Under the pieces are notes generated by a model. The model saw only the letters and a program-made list of their open reading frames with translations. It searched no databases and had not been told where the DNA came from. 64,000 nucleotides of DNA from Brettanomyces bruxellensis (taxonomy: Eukaryota > Ascomycota > Pichiomycetes > Pichiales > Pichiaceae). Below are positions 39,708 to 49,263 of this stretch, in pieces; position 1 is the stretch's first letter; the number at the start of each line of letters is the position of its first letter. The translations under genes and the position numbers were made by a program. The stretch covers positions 2,790,001 through 2,854,000 of the forward strand of contig NC_054689.1 of NCBI RefSeq assembly GCF_011074885.1, written 5' to 3'.

Positions 39708-40425
39708 GTTTGAAGTAATTGTTTAAGCGCTTGTAATTAAAATTTGATATATTGCACTGATCTAAGTAGAGTATCTGTGAAACTAAAATGTTCTGGTGAT
39801 AGAGAATGATTTGTACTGAGATGTAGTCGCAAATTTTAGTGTCATTTAACTGTACCATCCCCTCCTTTTATAGTTGATAAATTTTAGTAAGTACAAAAGA
39901 CTGTAGTCGGGGCACCCAAGGATCATAGTTCCGGGATTTTCCACAATTTGCTAGAAATTTCCGTTTTGGGAATCGCCACCTCAAAAAAATTTCTGGAGGC
40001 CACACCCCACAAAAGCAGCAGCCAAAAGTGAATCACCAGCAGTCGATTGTTATTATTCTAGAAATTGCTGCATTCTTCGGGTTCTGTGGGGTTTCGATAC
40101 ACGGAATTGTCGGATGCTTTTCGCCGGGCCTGGTTTGGGGAACCTTTGCAAATTGGTTGTTGTGAGCAAGTAAGAAAAAGATAGAAAATTAAAATTAAAA
40201 TAAAATTAAGCGCCGGATGATGACACGAGTCGTGATTTATTGATGAAAAACAAGCTGCTGAAAATTCTCGAAACAGTGGATGAACCATTGTGGTTATTGG
40301 AGTTGTAGGAAGGCGACAATGCAGCAAGAGAAGGGAGTAGACTCTAGAACTTGAAGGGATGAAGTTGCTACTGTAGTTATTGCCAATACCGAAGATATGA
40401 CATAGAGAGTACAGTATTTGCAATC
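39708..40425. promoter_or_regulatory. Heat-shock promoter with HSE-like and STRE motifs
   Basis: Upstream of the small heat-shock gene. HSE-type arrays (alternating TTC and GAA spaced by 2 bp) occur at 39929-39941 (TTCnnGGAnnTTC), 39954-39961 (GAAATTTC) and 40056-40063 (TTCTAGAA). A stress element CCCCT lies at 39859-39863, next to a TTTTATAG TATA-like site. These fit Hsf1 and Msn2/4-type control. The rest of the stretch shows no gene. Confidence 0.6.
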
Positions 40426-40665
40426 CTAGTCTTAGTATTGTTACTTGCCTTTACTATTGTTAGTGTACTATTACCCTTACTATTACCCTTACTGTTGCCT
40501 CTATTGTTAGTATACTATTACTTTTACTATTCCTTACTATTACTCTTACTATTCCTTACTATTGTTAGTATACTATCACCCTTAGTACTGCCTGTACTAC
40601 CACCCTTACTACTGCCTGTACTACCACCCTTACTATTATTTCTGTTACTATTATTATACACTAGC
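40426..40665 (+). repeat. TTACTATTACCC-type low-complexity repeat
   Basis: Irregular copies of TTACTATTACCCTTACT and variants, drifting to CTACCACCCTTACTACTGCC at the 3' side. The array borders the LEU3 stop codon region at 40673. Confidence 0.75.
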
Positions 40666-40672
40666 GCTGAGA

Positions 40673-43600
40673 TCACTCGGCATGAAATCCAAAGTCATTC
40701 ATCACGGTGTCAATATCCTTAAACAACAGGTCGGAGTCAATGTCTTTGGCGAGATCCCATGAATCAAGCGAGAATACAGGAGTGTCTGGTGATCTGGAAT
40801 TCGTGGTTTGTTGAGAGTTTTGGTGCAAGTCTTGGGAATTTTGGTGTGAATCCTGAGAGTTTTGATGTAAATCCTGAGAGTTTTGATGTAAATCCTGAGA
40901 GTTTTGATGTAAATCCTGAGAATTACGATGTTGATCCTGATAAGGACGATCCACAGGCGACCGATGGACAAAAGGAGAACTCTGTGTGCTGCTTTCTCTG
41001 TCTGTGTTGTCGCTGAGAGATATTGGCTGAGGGTCTAAAGGAATTGTTGAGATGATCTTTCTTGCATCTGACTCGGGGTGTAGGGACTCAGACAATGACC
41101 GGCGGTGAGGTTTTTTGGAGGAGTCTTTGTTGGATCCGCCAGGATTGTTTTGAAGATCTTCCCTGGTATGATTTCCCGAGCCTTGATTCTCTCCACTTTG
41201 ATTCTCTCCATCTTCATTCTTTCCATTTTGCTTCTCATCATTCTCTCCATTTTGATTCTCCTCGCTCTGATTCTCTCCATCCCCCGCAGCCTCGGCAGCC
41301 TCGGCAGCCTCGCGGTCAGCCTTGTCCTTCTGCTCCGGGTGGAGCTGGATCATGCCGCATTTCCGGCGGAGAATCCACAAAGAGTCAAAAAACACACTGG
41401 CACACATTCTGGACCGGACAACCACGGTGGGAGACAGCAGGCGGCGGCGGTGGAGAGTTTCGAACAGCCCCCACATGCACCGCATGATGCCGGAGGCCCG
41501 GTAGGCGAGATCATGCTTTATGACAGAAGCATGTTGGCAGAGGGCGACTGCGTCGAGGTAAGCGGTTTTGCCCCGAGCCACGTCGAGCAACGGAGCATAC
41601 GAGGAGAGCACGAGCCGGGCAATCACGCAGGCAGCCTGCCAGATGGTCACGGTGTACACAGGCGGGAGGTGGGCGGCAAAACCGTGATTTCTGTGCTGGG
41701 AGGCTGTACAGTGGCGAATGAGGGCAAGCGACGCGTCGTAGGCCTTGAGAAGACCGCGGGCCAGGTCGTAGGGAGGCGCCTTGTCGGCGTCGAAGAAGTA
41801 GTATGTGGTGAGGTGCAGGCGGGCGGCGAGCAGCGAAAGAAGACGGAAGTCGTCGATCGGCGCGTCGATTGGCGCGTCGGCGCCGTGCAGCTGGAGCGCG
41901 TCGAGCTCGGCCTCGAGGAGTCGGAGCAACGGGTAGCGTTCCGGCAGGCCGGCGAGCATGAGCGGGTCGAAGGGGTTGCTGTTGAGCGCGCGGGCGAGCC
42001 GGGATTCGAAGCGCTGCACGGCAAGCATCTGGCGGAGCTGCGTCGGGACGATCGACGCGTCAATCGACGCGTCAATCGACGCACCCACCCCAGTCGCCGG
42101 CTGCACCCCCGTCACACTCGGGAACCCGAACGCCGTCGCGATGATTTGCGACACCACGTTGCAGGCAGCCCACGTGCGGGCCTGCTCGCGGAGCAACCGC
42201 GGGTTGTTGGTGGTTAGGCCGTCGGCTGAGTGTCCCGGAATGTGTAGGCCTATCCGGATAGCCTGGAAGAGGGCAATTCCAGCCGAGTACCAGGAGGAAT
42301 CGGCACTGATGGAGGATGTGAGTGGTGGCCAGAACGTGTACAAGAGGAAGGCCTGCACTGTGTACACGCTGCAGACGTTTAAAACCGGTTCATCGAGCTC
42401 TGAGGGTGCGTATCTGGTGATTGGGGCGATGGAGAGCTCTGCAAGTGCCGATTTGAGTCTTGGCGACAGCTCGAAGTACATCCGGCGGGCTTTTTCGCGG
42501 GGGACCGTCCTGGAGCTGAAAGTCCGCAATGCGGTGGCCATCAGTGTCCAGAAGAGGATCGGACAAAGCCTGTAGATGCAGTCAATGCCCCTGGAAACGT
42601 CCACAACGGGCAAAGACGGCTGGTAGTGCCGGACAAAGTGCGAAAACAGCTGCGAGATCTGCCCGGGGGTGAGTGTCAGGTCCCCGAGGGTTCTGCTGAT
42701 CGATGCGGCCGGGTAGTTTTGATTGTTAGGTGGGGTGTTTTGGTTTGTATGCTTGTTTGGCGAGGTGTTTTGATTTGGTAATGTATTTGATGTACTTGGT
42801 GAGGCATTTTCATTTGGTAATGTGTGTTTATTTGGTGAGGTATTTGATGCATTTGATGTATTTGATGTATTTGATGTACTTTGTAATTTATTCGATGTGT
42901 TTGATGTATTTTCATTTGGTAATGTATTTGATGTACTTGATGTACTTGATGTACTTGGCAATGCATTTCGATTTAGCAATGCATGTCGATTCGCTAGATG
43001 TGGCAATTGCGATCGTTGATTTGGCTGTGGCAGAGGGGATGGCTGATTTGATAGTGGTGATTGCTGACTTGGCAGCTGTGATTGCCGATTTAGTTGCATC
43101 CGCTGACTTAGCTGCATCTGATTTAGTTGCATCTGACTTAGCTGCACCTGACTTAGTTGCGTCTGCTGACCCGATAATCGTCCACTTGATAATTGCCCAC
43201 TTGGTAGCTGCGATAACATACTCTCTCGTAGTTGCACTTGTTGAAGTGGCGTGGGTGGCAACGGTGTCGGTAATTGTGCCGGCGACTGAGTCTGTGCTAG
43301 TGGGGTGGGCGGCAGTGGAGTAGACGGCATGGAATTTGACCCAACTGGTGTAGGAGACAATGAATTGAACGCAAGCAAATTTGGCGGCATTTGTGCAACC
43401 GGCTTTCGTCCAAAGTACGACGCCTGAGGCCTCAAAATAGGCGCCTGAGGTGCTAAATACTGCAGTCTCTGCCTCATTAGCTCGTAATCCCGCTCCATCC
43501 GTGCAATTTGAACTCGCTTAAATGTCCGCTTGTAGTCAGAATCCAAAACGCACTCTATCTTTCTCTTTGCACACCTGCTGCAGGGACCCGGAGCTCGGTC

Positions 43601-43831
43601 AAACGCATCACACCGTGCCTTCTGCTGCCTGCACTCCCTGCATGCAATCTTCTTGGGCCTTTTCTTCCTTTTTCGGCCTGCTTTGCCTGCATCATGCTCA
43701 CTTGAACTATCCTCATTGTGTCCTGCCTCCATATGCACGTCATCACCCACTTCGCTCGGCACTCTGCTGCCCCTTTCATTGCTCTTCCTCCCGCTTCTCT
43801 CTATTTCTATAATGCTGGTATGCCCAGTCAT
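40673..43831 (-). CDS. LEU3: Zn2Cys6 transcription factor Leu3
   Basis: 1052 residues, ATG at 43829-43831. The binuclear zinc cluster is complete: Cys 64, 67, 74, 84, 87 and 94, within IACRECRQQKARCDAFDRAP. Together with the following SDYKRTFKRVQIARMERDYE it matches Leu3, which binds CCGG-type palindromes at branched-chain amino acid genes and is activated by alpha-isopropylmalate. The central regulatory domain runs from about 390 to 780 (ITRYAPSELDEPVLNVCSVY). The acidic C-terminus (DIDTVMNDFGFHAE) would be the activation domain. It is larger than S. cerevisiae Leu3 (886) because of Gln/Pro and Asn/Ser/Thr repeats at about 215-385 and a 7-residue repeat near the end. The middle domain is GC-rich; the repeats are AT-rich. 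Confidence 0.9.
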   Translation of the reverse strand: MTGHTSIIEIERSGRKSNERGSRVPSEVGDDVHMEAGHNEDSSSEHDAGKAGRKRKKRPKKIACRECRQQKARCDAFDRAPGPCSRCAKRKIECVLDSDYKRTFKRVQIARMERDYELMRQRLQYLAPQAPILRPQASYFGRKPVAQMPPNLLAFNSLSPTPVGSNSMPSTPLPPTPLAQTQSPAQLPTPLPPTPLQQVQLRESMLSQLPSGQLSSGRLSGQQTQLSQVQLSQMQLNQMQLSQRMQLNRQSQLPSQQSPLSNQPSPLPQPNQRSQLPHLANRHALLNRNALPSTSSTSSTSNTLPNENTSNTSNKLQSTSNTSNTSNASNTSPNKHTLPNENASPSTSNTLPNQNTSPNKHTNQNTPPNNQNYPAASISRTLGDLTLTPGQISQLFSHFVRHYQPSLPVVDVSRGIDCIYRLCPILFWTLMATALRTFSSRTVPREKARRMYFELSPRLKSALAELSIAPITRYAPSELDEPVLNVCSVYTVQAFLLYTFWPPLTSSISADSSWYSAGIALFQAIRIGLHIPGHSADGLTTNNPRLLREQARTWAACNVVSQIIATAFGFPSVTGVQPATGVGASIDASIDASIVPTQLRQMLAVQRFESRLARALNSNPFDPLMLAGLPERYPLLRLLEAELDALQLHGADAPIDAPIDDFRLLSLLAARLHLTTYYFFDADKAPPYDLARGLLKAYDASLALIRHCTASQHRNHGFAAHLPPVYTVTIWQAACVIARLVLSSYAPLLDVARGKTAYLDAVALCQHASVIKHDLAYRASGIMRCMWGLFETLHRRRLLSPTVVVRSRMCASVFFDSLWILRRKCGMIQLHPEQKDKADREAAEAAEAAGDGENQSEENQNGENDEKQNGKNEDGENQSGENQGSGNHTREDLQNNPGGSNKDSSKKPHRRSLSESLHPESDARKIISTIPLDPQPISLSDNTDRESSTQSSPFVHRSPVDRPYQDQHRNSQDLHQNSQDLHQNSQDLHQNSQDSHQNSQDLHQNSQQTTNSRSPDTPVFSLDSWDLAKDIDSDLLFKDIDTVMNDFGFHAE
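40813..40940 (-). repeat. 21-bp coding minisatellite near the LEU3 C-terminus
   Basis: About six 21-bp units code for the heptad DLHQNSQ in tandem. Three consecutive units are identical, pointing to recent expansion. It precedes the acidic C-terminal tail directly. Confidence 0.9.
42715..42995 (-). repeat. Asn/Ser/Thr coding repeat in LEU3
   Basis: AT-rich, irregular repeats code for blocks such as SNTSNTSNASNTSPNKHTLPNE. On the plus strand this reads as TTTGATGTATTTGATGTA. It lies between the DNA-binding half and the regulatory domain of Leu3. Confidence 0.8.
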
Positions 43832-45091
43832 ACATCCAAGCCTGTTTCTGTGCGAATTGATGCATGTTAGTATTCAATTACTATCTGTTGTTTTGCTCCA
43901 GTCTTTGCGCTTCTATTCATAATCCTTGTTGTTTCTTTATACCTTATATCATTTCTTCATAACCTATGTTGTTTCTTCCTAACTTATATCGTTTCCTTGT
44001 AATGTCAGTTGCTCATGAATCAATTGTTTCTTCATAATTTGTTGTCTCCTCTTGTTGGTTGATTCCTCCTTCTTCCTGCTTTTCTTTCTTCACCCAAGTC
44101 CTTATCTCACAACTAATAAGCAAAGCACACTCTCCACACTGAACTCTCCCTTTTCTCTATCCAATTCAATGCTTCTTACCTCTTCCAACTGTTTCTAAAC
44201 TCCACATTATCTCAACTTACCTTTTACAAAATAATACAGTGCACCAACCTAAAAGTAAGCACTTCAGCTGTAGTCCGTTCTCTGGCTGTCTGGTAAATAA
44301 ATATAAGCCTGTTGCCTGCTTCCTTTTTCGATGTTCACAAGCCTTTGATGAACACTTTGCCTGGATCTAATCCATCTGATCTGTTTACCAATCCTCAGAT
44401 TTTCGCACCAGACCGGTACACTAAAATTTTCGCAAAGCAGAATTTCTTTCTAGCAAAAAAGAATAATAAACGTCAACGCGCGTAATCTACCAATTTTCTA
44501 CTTTCAAAACCTAGCACTGTTTCGCATACCTTCTAGTGGTTGGTGGATCTTTTGCCAATTCATAATCCAGCATCTTTCAATAAACCTCAGCTTTCATCCA
44601 AAATTTGAACGTCCAAAAAGCTAATTAAAAAACGCATAATGCCATCTTGCTACAAAGCTTACTTTAGCCACGGAGATAATCCCGGATATTATTACCCTAT
44701 TCTCCCAGTTTTCAGCATGCATGTTATTGGTGCCGCGTATGGATGCGTTCGTTCTGCTAAGAAATGTACTATCTACCGATACTAAAAAATTGAAAAAAAA
44801 TAAAAAAAAAAAAATAAAAAATAAAAAATTGAAAAAGTTCGTACTCCAATATCTTTTTTTCACCTATCTTGAAATTTCTGAAAGATACCATTCCTTCCCT
44901 TTTGGCTTTATCTGATCAGCAGTCCTCTGGAATTGTCAAAATTGGTTCGGTCTGGTATCAAATATAAAGTATTCATTTTGGGTTCGCCCCTGGACTTGCG
45001 GAAACAGTTCCATTTCGAATATCCCGCATCGTTTAGATCGCATACTCCAATATCTCGCTGAAAAGCAGCATTCACAAATTCACAAAGCAGC
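43832..45091. other. Divergent LEU3 / MFS transporter intergenic region
   Basis: 1260 bp between head-to-head genes. A run of A-rich sequence at about 44786-44830 and loose repeats of TTTCTTCATAACTTAT-type around 43930-44050 are the only structure noted. No Leu3 site (CCGGNNCCGG) was seen. No gene was recognised. Confidence 0.45.
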
Positions 45092-46585
45092 ATGGGTGTG
45101 CACTTGTTAACAACAATCAGACAGTCTTCAAGGGACATCAGGCTTCTCTGGTTTAGCGTGTTTGCACGAATGATCGCCTTCGGGTTGACGAATCAGGTGC
45201 TTACTCTTTATTTGAAATCTTTGGGTATCCAAGAGTCGAAAATCGGTGTTTTCATGTCTCTCACAATGATTGGTGACTCGGTACTTTCGTACTTGTTGAC
45301 GTGGAATGCAAACTCTATTGGCACAAGGCGTGTTATGCGGATAGGCTCCTTCCTAATGTTTGCTTGCGGTTCCGTTTTTGCCTCCGGTACGAAAAACTTT
45401 CATCTTCTTTTGGTGGCAGCTGTTTTTGGTGTCATTTCTCCCTCTGGCGGCGATACCGGACCCTTTAAGACAATAGAAGAGTCTGTTCTCGCAAAACTAA
45501 CTCCACTTAACCATCGTCCCGAGGTTTATGCCGTTCATGGAACTCTGGCTGCAGTTGGTTCTTCGTGTGGAAATCTTCTCGGTGGCTTTTTTGTGCAGGA
45601 GCTGGTTTCCAACAGAGGTCTCTCATACTGTGATGCCTATCGATACTCCTTTTACATCTTCTGTACCATCTCGCTTATAAAATATGTGACGATGCTTTTC
45701 ATGTCCAGAAAATGCGAGCCTTCCTACATTCCTCGCTTTGAAAGGTTGGATGGTTTGTCTTCCCACCAAAACACAGACTGTGTTTCTTCATGTTCAACAG
45801 CAAAGGCCTCCGGCAGATCGACTCCAGTGGAACGTACAGCATTGTCTTCTTCTTCTTCATCCTCCAATATCACTGATCAGGAAGATACACCTCTACTTCA
45901 CGAAGAAACTCCTCTTCTTCACAATTCTTCTTCATCTCAACAGGAGAACACACTCACTGGATTATCGCCAAAGTCACAGTTCATTCTTATAAGACTCTTG
46001 ATTCCTTTCATGACAGATTCACTTGGATTTGGTTTCATGCCATCTGCATGGGTTGTCTATTACTTCAACATGCGGTATGCTCCCACCGCTGCTATTCTCG
46101 GTATCATATTTGGAACTACCGATCTTATCGTGTCTCTTTCGGCCATTCCCTCTGCCTGGATGTCCAAGATATGGGGTCCTCTTAGGTCTACCATCCTGAC
46201 ACAGATACCCTGTGGTTTGTTCTTTATGGCCATCCCAATTATCGGTAAAGCTCTCCCGGTTGCAACCACTTTGTACCTTCTCAACCAGGCTACGACAGCA
46301 TTCGATGTCGTGCCACGACAAATCATACTTACGTCGCTTATCGCGTCGAACGACTTGCCAAAGGTGCTCGGAACAGTTAACATTGCCAAGCAGATTGCAA
46401 GATCGATCTCACCATGTTTCACTGGAATTCTTGCAGAGCATGGATTCTTGTGGACTTGCTTCCTTATTTCCGGCTTCTTGTTGATTTTGGCTAATATTAT
46501 TCTAGGAACAACATTCTACGGCATCGATAGTGTTATCGCTGAAAAGGAGAGTACAGAGCATCAAATAGAACAATCGCACGAGTAA
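45092..46585 (+). CDS. Major facilitator superfamily transporter
   Basis: 497 residues, ATG at 45092. Repeated hydrophobic segments fit about 12 membrane helices: early ones at FSVFARMIAFGLTNQVLTLY and LTMIGDSVLSYLLTW, and late ones at LRSTILTQIPCGLFFMAIPI and TCFLISGFLLILANIILG. The loop after helix 2 has the shortened MFS motif (NSIGTRRVMRIG). A long hydrophilic loop with Ser runs and the repeated DTPLLHEETPLLHNS acidic dileucine-like sequence lies in the middle, possibly a vacuolar or endosomal sorting signal. Substrate is not apparent. The family resembles poorly studied fungal MFS_1 proteins. Confidence 0.85.
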   Translation: MGVHLLTTIRQSSRDIRLLWFSVFARMIAFGLTNQVLTLYLKSLGIQESKIGVFMSLTMIGDSVLSYLLTWNANSIGTRRVMRIGSFLMFACGSVFASGTKNFHLLLVAAVFGVISPSGGDTGPFKTIEESVLAKLTPLNHRPEVYAVHGTLAAVGSSCGNLLGGFFVQELVSNRGLSYCDAYRYSFYIFCTISLIKYVTMLFMSRKCEPSYIPRFERLDGLSSHQNTDCVSSCSTAKASGRSTPVERTALSSSSSSSNITDQEDTPLLHEETPLLHNSSSSQQENTLTGLSPKSQFILIRLLIPFMTDSLGFGFMPSAWVVYYFNMRYAPTAAILGIIFGTTDLIVSLSAIPSAWMSKIWGPLRSTILTQIPCGLFFMAIPIIGKALPVATTLYLLNQATTAFDVVPRQIILTSLIASNDLPKVLGTVNIAKQIARSISPCFTGILAEHGFLWTCFLISGFLLILANIILGTTFYGIDSVIAEKESTEHQIEQSHE

Positions 46586-47013
46586 ATGCTTTACTTATGC
46601 GAGAAAGATAAGCAAGAAGACGGAAGAAGTCTTAGTTTAGAGTTTTGCACGAGGCTTATGGTACGTCTCAAATCCAGAGATTGGAGTTTTGGCAATAGCT
46701 TAAATACGCCAGGGTAGGAATGGAGTAGAAATAGAGATTCTTCATTATAGGGATTCTTCATTATAGAGATTCTTCATTATAGGGATTCTTCATTATAGAG
46801 ATTCTTCATTATAGGGATTCTTCATTATAGAGATTCTTCATTATAGAGATTCTTCATTATAAAAATTCTTCATTATAAAGACGAGAGTGACTTGCCTAAA
46901 GAAAGCGTCAACTGCATCGATAGAATATAACGAACAAATAATTACATACTTATGCCTAATAAATTTTCATTGCCTGTAAGTTTTTAAAAGCCCGAGCCTT
47001 CATAGATAAACAA
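46586..47013. repeat. 16-bp tandem repeat between convergent genes
   Basis: The array at about 46737-46880 repeats TTCTTCATTATAGAGA, alternating AGAGA and AGGGA variants, about nine times. It sits between the convergent ends of the MFS gene and YAT2; the rest of the gap is AT-rich with no gene. Confidence 0.85.
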
Positions 47014-49263
47014 TTATTCATCAGTAGCTATCACCAACTTTCTTCCAATCGCACTTGCTAGGTCTAATTCTGAGTTGCTTCTCGTTATCATACTGCTACT
47101 TGCTCCAGACTGCATCTCCGTTTGAAGCTGTGAGTGCTCCACCATCGAATCTACATCAAAATAATCGTAGCCACCCAAAATCTGAGTATCTGCAATTTTT
47201 TCCCCATTGAATACTCTGTTTGTGTCTTGAGCAGTCGACTGATTCGATGCAACCATCTTCATAGGAATTGACTCAAGGTAGTCTTGCAATTGCTGAGAGC
47301 GGATTTTCGCACTGCCACTCACCTTGTTGATTAATGATGTATCATTAGTCTTTTTTACCACCGACTTCCAAATGTTCTTGAGCTCCAGAAGAACTCCAAC
47401 CAACGTGTCCAAAAGCCGATCGGTCTGTCTCCATTGGGAAGAGGCAACAAAGCTGATTGATGCATCCTTGATGATGTATCCTATTCCAAAGCCAGTACTG
47501 ATGGATGGAGTAATTCCGAACATGTGTAAAGCAGAATTTCCACAGTTTGCTGCAAGCATTTCCGGACCATAAAGCTTGTCAACCTCTGCGTCAAACAAAA
47601 ATACAGGAATCCTCGACCCATCGATGTGTGGCAAGTCCGGATGCAACTTGTTGAGCAAATCAAAGTTGATAAAAGCTGCCCTCAGGGCCGATAAATGCCG
47701 CTCAAAGCCTTTTCCGTCAGATGCACCTCTAACCTTGTCTCTGTGTTCCTTCACAGCTTTCAAGAAAAGAGTCCACTTGACCTCGTTGCTTTTTCCGGTG
47801 ATAAATGTCCGGCAAAGCTCAAGAAGTGCTTCAGATTGGGTTGCAACCGGCTCAGTCCTTGCATCTCTGAATTTTCTGGTTGTAACTGGCTCAAGAGTTG
47901 AAACTGGATGTCCGTATAGTGCAAAATGCGCCAATTGAATTGCAACCTGGACTACCGAGTCTGCTGGAAGCTGCATTCTTTCCTTTATATACTGCTTTCC
48001 AAAAGTGGTAATCGAACGGAACACGTACTCATGCTGGTTGATGATATCGGTGAGTCTTGTCTCGGCCAAATGAATTGCAGTACGTAGATCGTTTGGTAAT
48101 TTGAATATCACCTTCTGCTGCCTAGGCTTACTGATTTTCTCGTTAATTGGAACCGTATTTGTGTTTCCCCAGAGTGTGTAGTGGTTTCCGTTTATTTTCC
48201 TTGCAAGTCTAAGAATGGAGTCAGTATAAATATCACTTAGTAGGCGCAAAACAGCAGTTCCATCCATAATAGCCGCCGGGTATATACATGCCGCAACTGA
48301 GTTGGGCGTAACAACAAAGCAGAGCTTATCGTAAAGCCTGTTAATGCATGTTCCAACCTGAATTCCTCTTTCGTCAGTGCGTGTTGTTCCATGAGATGCA
48401 AATTGGACTCTTTCCAGGTCTGAATGAGGCGCTTCGTGATCTAGGCAAACTACAAAGAGTGCAGAATCGATTGTGTGCAATTGTTCAGGGTTTGTTTCTT
48501 CAAGTCTCTTCCTGATATATCTCCAGGTTGGCTTTGTTTCGGTTGAAAAGGTGGCAACCGAGCTCCGGGCTGCTTGTAAAGGATCAGTGCTTGCTGAATC
48601 CTCTAAAATTTCTTTGAATCTCTTTGTTAACTCGTATTTGGAGAACCAGATCTGGCCTGTCTCCTTTGATAAGACCTCGAGCGAGTAAATTTGACCCCTT
48701 GAAATGACAATTATATGTCTTGAAGAGGGGTATTTCTTAATCTGTATGCCAATGCCTCTGGTTTCGTCATGCGGAACCATCGTAGTTCCAAAAATGTTGT
48801 AATACGAGTTCATTGTGAGAGCTTTTCTGTTTTTAGATGGTGTGAAATCTGGACTTAGCTTGTTCTCCCTGAGGGCACGAAGAAACCTCAATGCAGAAAC
48901 TGTAAAAAGTGAAGCCCGAAATGATTGTGAAGGTGTAAAGTTTTTGAGAGGATCATCTTCAAGAATGAAGAATGGGTTTCTGGGCAATGTTTGGCTTCTC
49001 AATGATCCATAAACTGTTCCAGTAGCTGGAGAGATTGCTGAGCAATCTAGATAGCTTGAATTTTCATCATACGACTGTTTCAAATGCTTCTGGATGACTT
49101 GTGCCACCTCTGATTGGACAAATTCCTGTGCTTTCTTTTCAAGATCTTCGAATTGCTCCGGGGAACTCAACGGCTTCACAGCCAATAAGGCTTGCCCAAT
49201 AGTCGACTGAACTTCCGGTAGTGGGAGTTTTGGAAGTGAATCCTCGTATTCAAAAGTGGGCAT
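47014..49263 (-). CDS. YAT2: Carnitine acetyltransferase-like protein Yat2
   Basis: 749 residues, ATG at 49261-49263. The choline/carnitine acyltransferase fold is clear: LPKLPLPEVQSTIGQALLAV, then LPRNPFFILEDDPLKNF, MNSYYNIFGTTMVP, TCINRLYDKL and ANCGNSALHMFGITPSIS followed by GFGIGYIIKD. The Yat2-like N-terminus and middle fit cytosolic Yat2 better than Cat2 or Yat1. No targeting sequence or C-terminal peroxisomal signal is seen. The family transfers acetyl groups between CoA and carnitine. The usual catalytic motif H-x3-D-G reads A330-x3-D334-G here, so the catalytic His is absent. It is shorter than S. cerevisiae Yat2 (923), lacking most of the disordered tail. Confidence 0.85.
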   Translation of the reverse strand: MPTFEYEDSLPKLPLPEVQSTIGQALLAVKPLSSPEQFEDLEKKAQEFVQSEVAQVIQKHLKQSYDENSSYLDCSAISPATGTVYGSLRSQTLPRNPFFILEDDPLKNFTPSQSFRASLFTVSALRFLRALRENKLSPDFTPSKNRKALTMNSYYNIFGTTMVPHDETRGIGIQIKKYPSSRHIIVISRGQIYSLEVLSKETGQIWFSKYELTKRFKEILEDSASTDPLQAARSSVATFSTETKPTWRYIRKRLEETNPEQLHTIDSALFVVCLDHEAPHSDLERVQFASHGTTRTDERGIQVGTCINRLYDKLCFVVTPNSVAACIYPAAIMDGTAVLRLLSDIYTDSILRLARKINGNHYTLWGNTNTVPINEKISKPRQQKVIFKLPNDLRTAIHLAETRLTDIINQHEYVFRSITTFGKQYIKERMQLPADSVVQVAIQLAHFALYGHPVSTLEPVTTRKFRDARTEPVATQSEALLELCRTFITGKSNEVKWTLFLKAVKEHRDKVRGASDGKGFERHLSALRAAFINFDLLNKLHPDLPHIDGSRIPVFLFDAEVDKLYGPEMLAANCGNSALHMFGITPSISTGFGIGYIIKDASISFVASSQWRQTDRLLDTLVGVLLELKNIWKSVVKKTNDTSLINKVSGSAKIRSQQLQDYLESIPMKMVASNQSTAQDTNRVFNGEKIADTQILGGYDYFDVDSMVEHSQLQTEMQSGASSSMITRSNSELDLASAIGRKLVIATDE

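Noticed and set aside
41105..42217. A 370-codon plus-strand frame overlapping LEU3.
   Set aside because: It is a GC-rich antisense shadow of the Leu3 regulatory domain, with no family resemblance.
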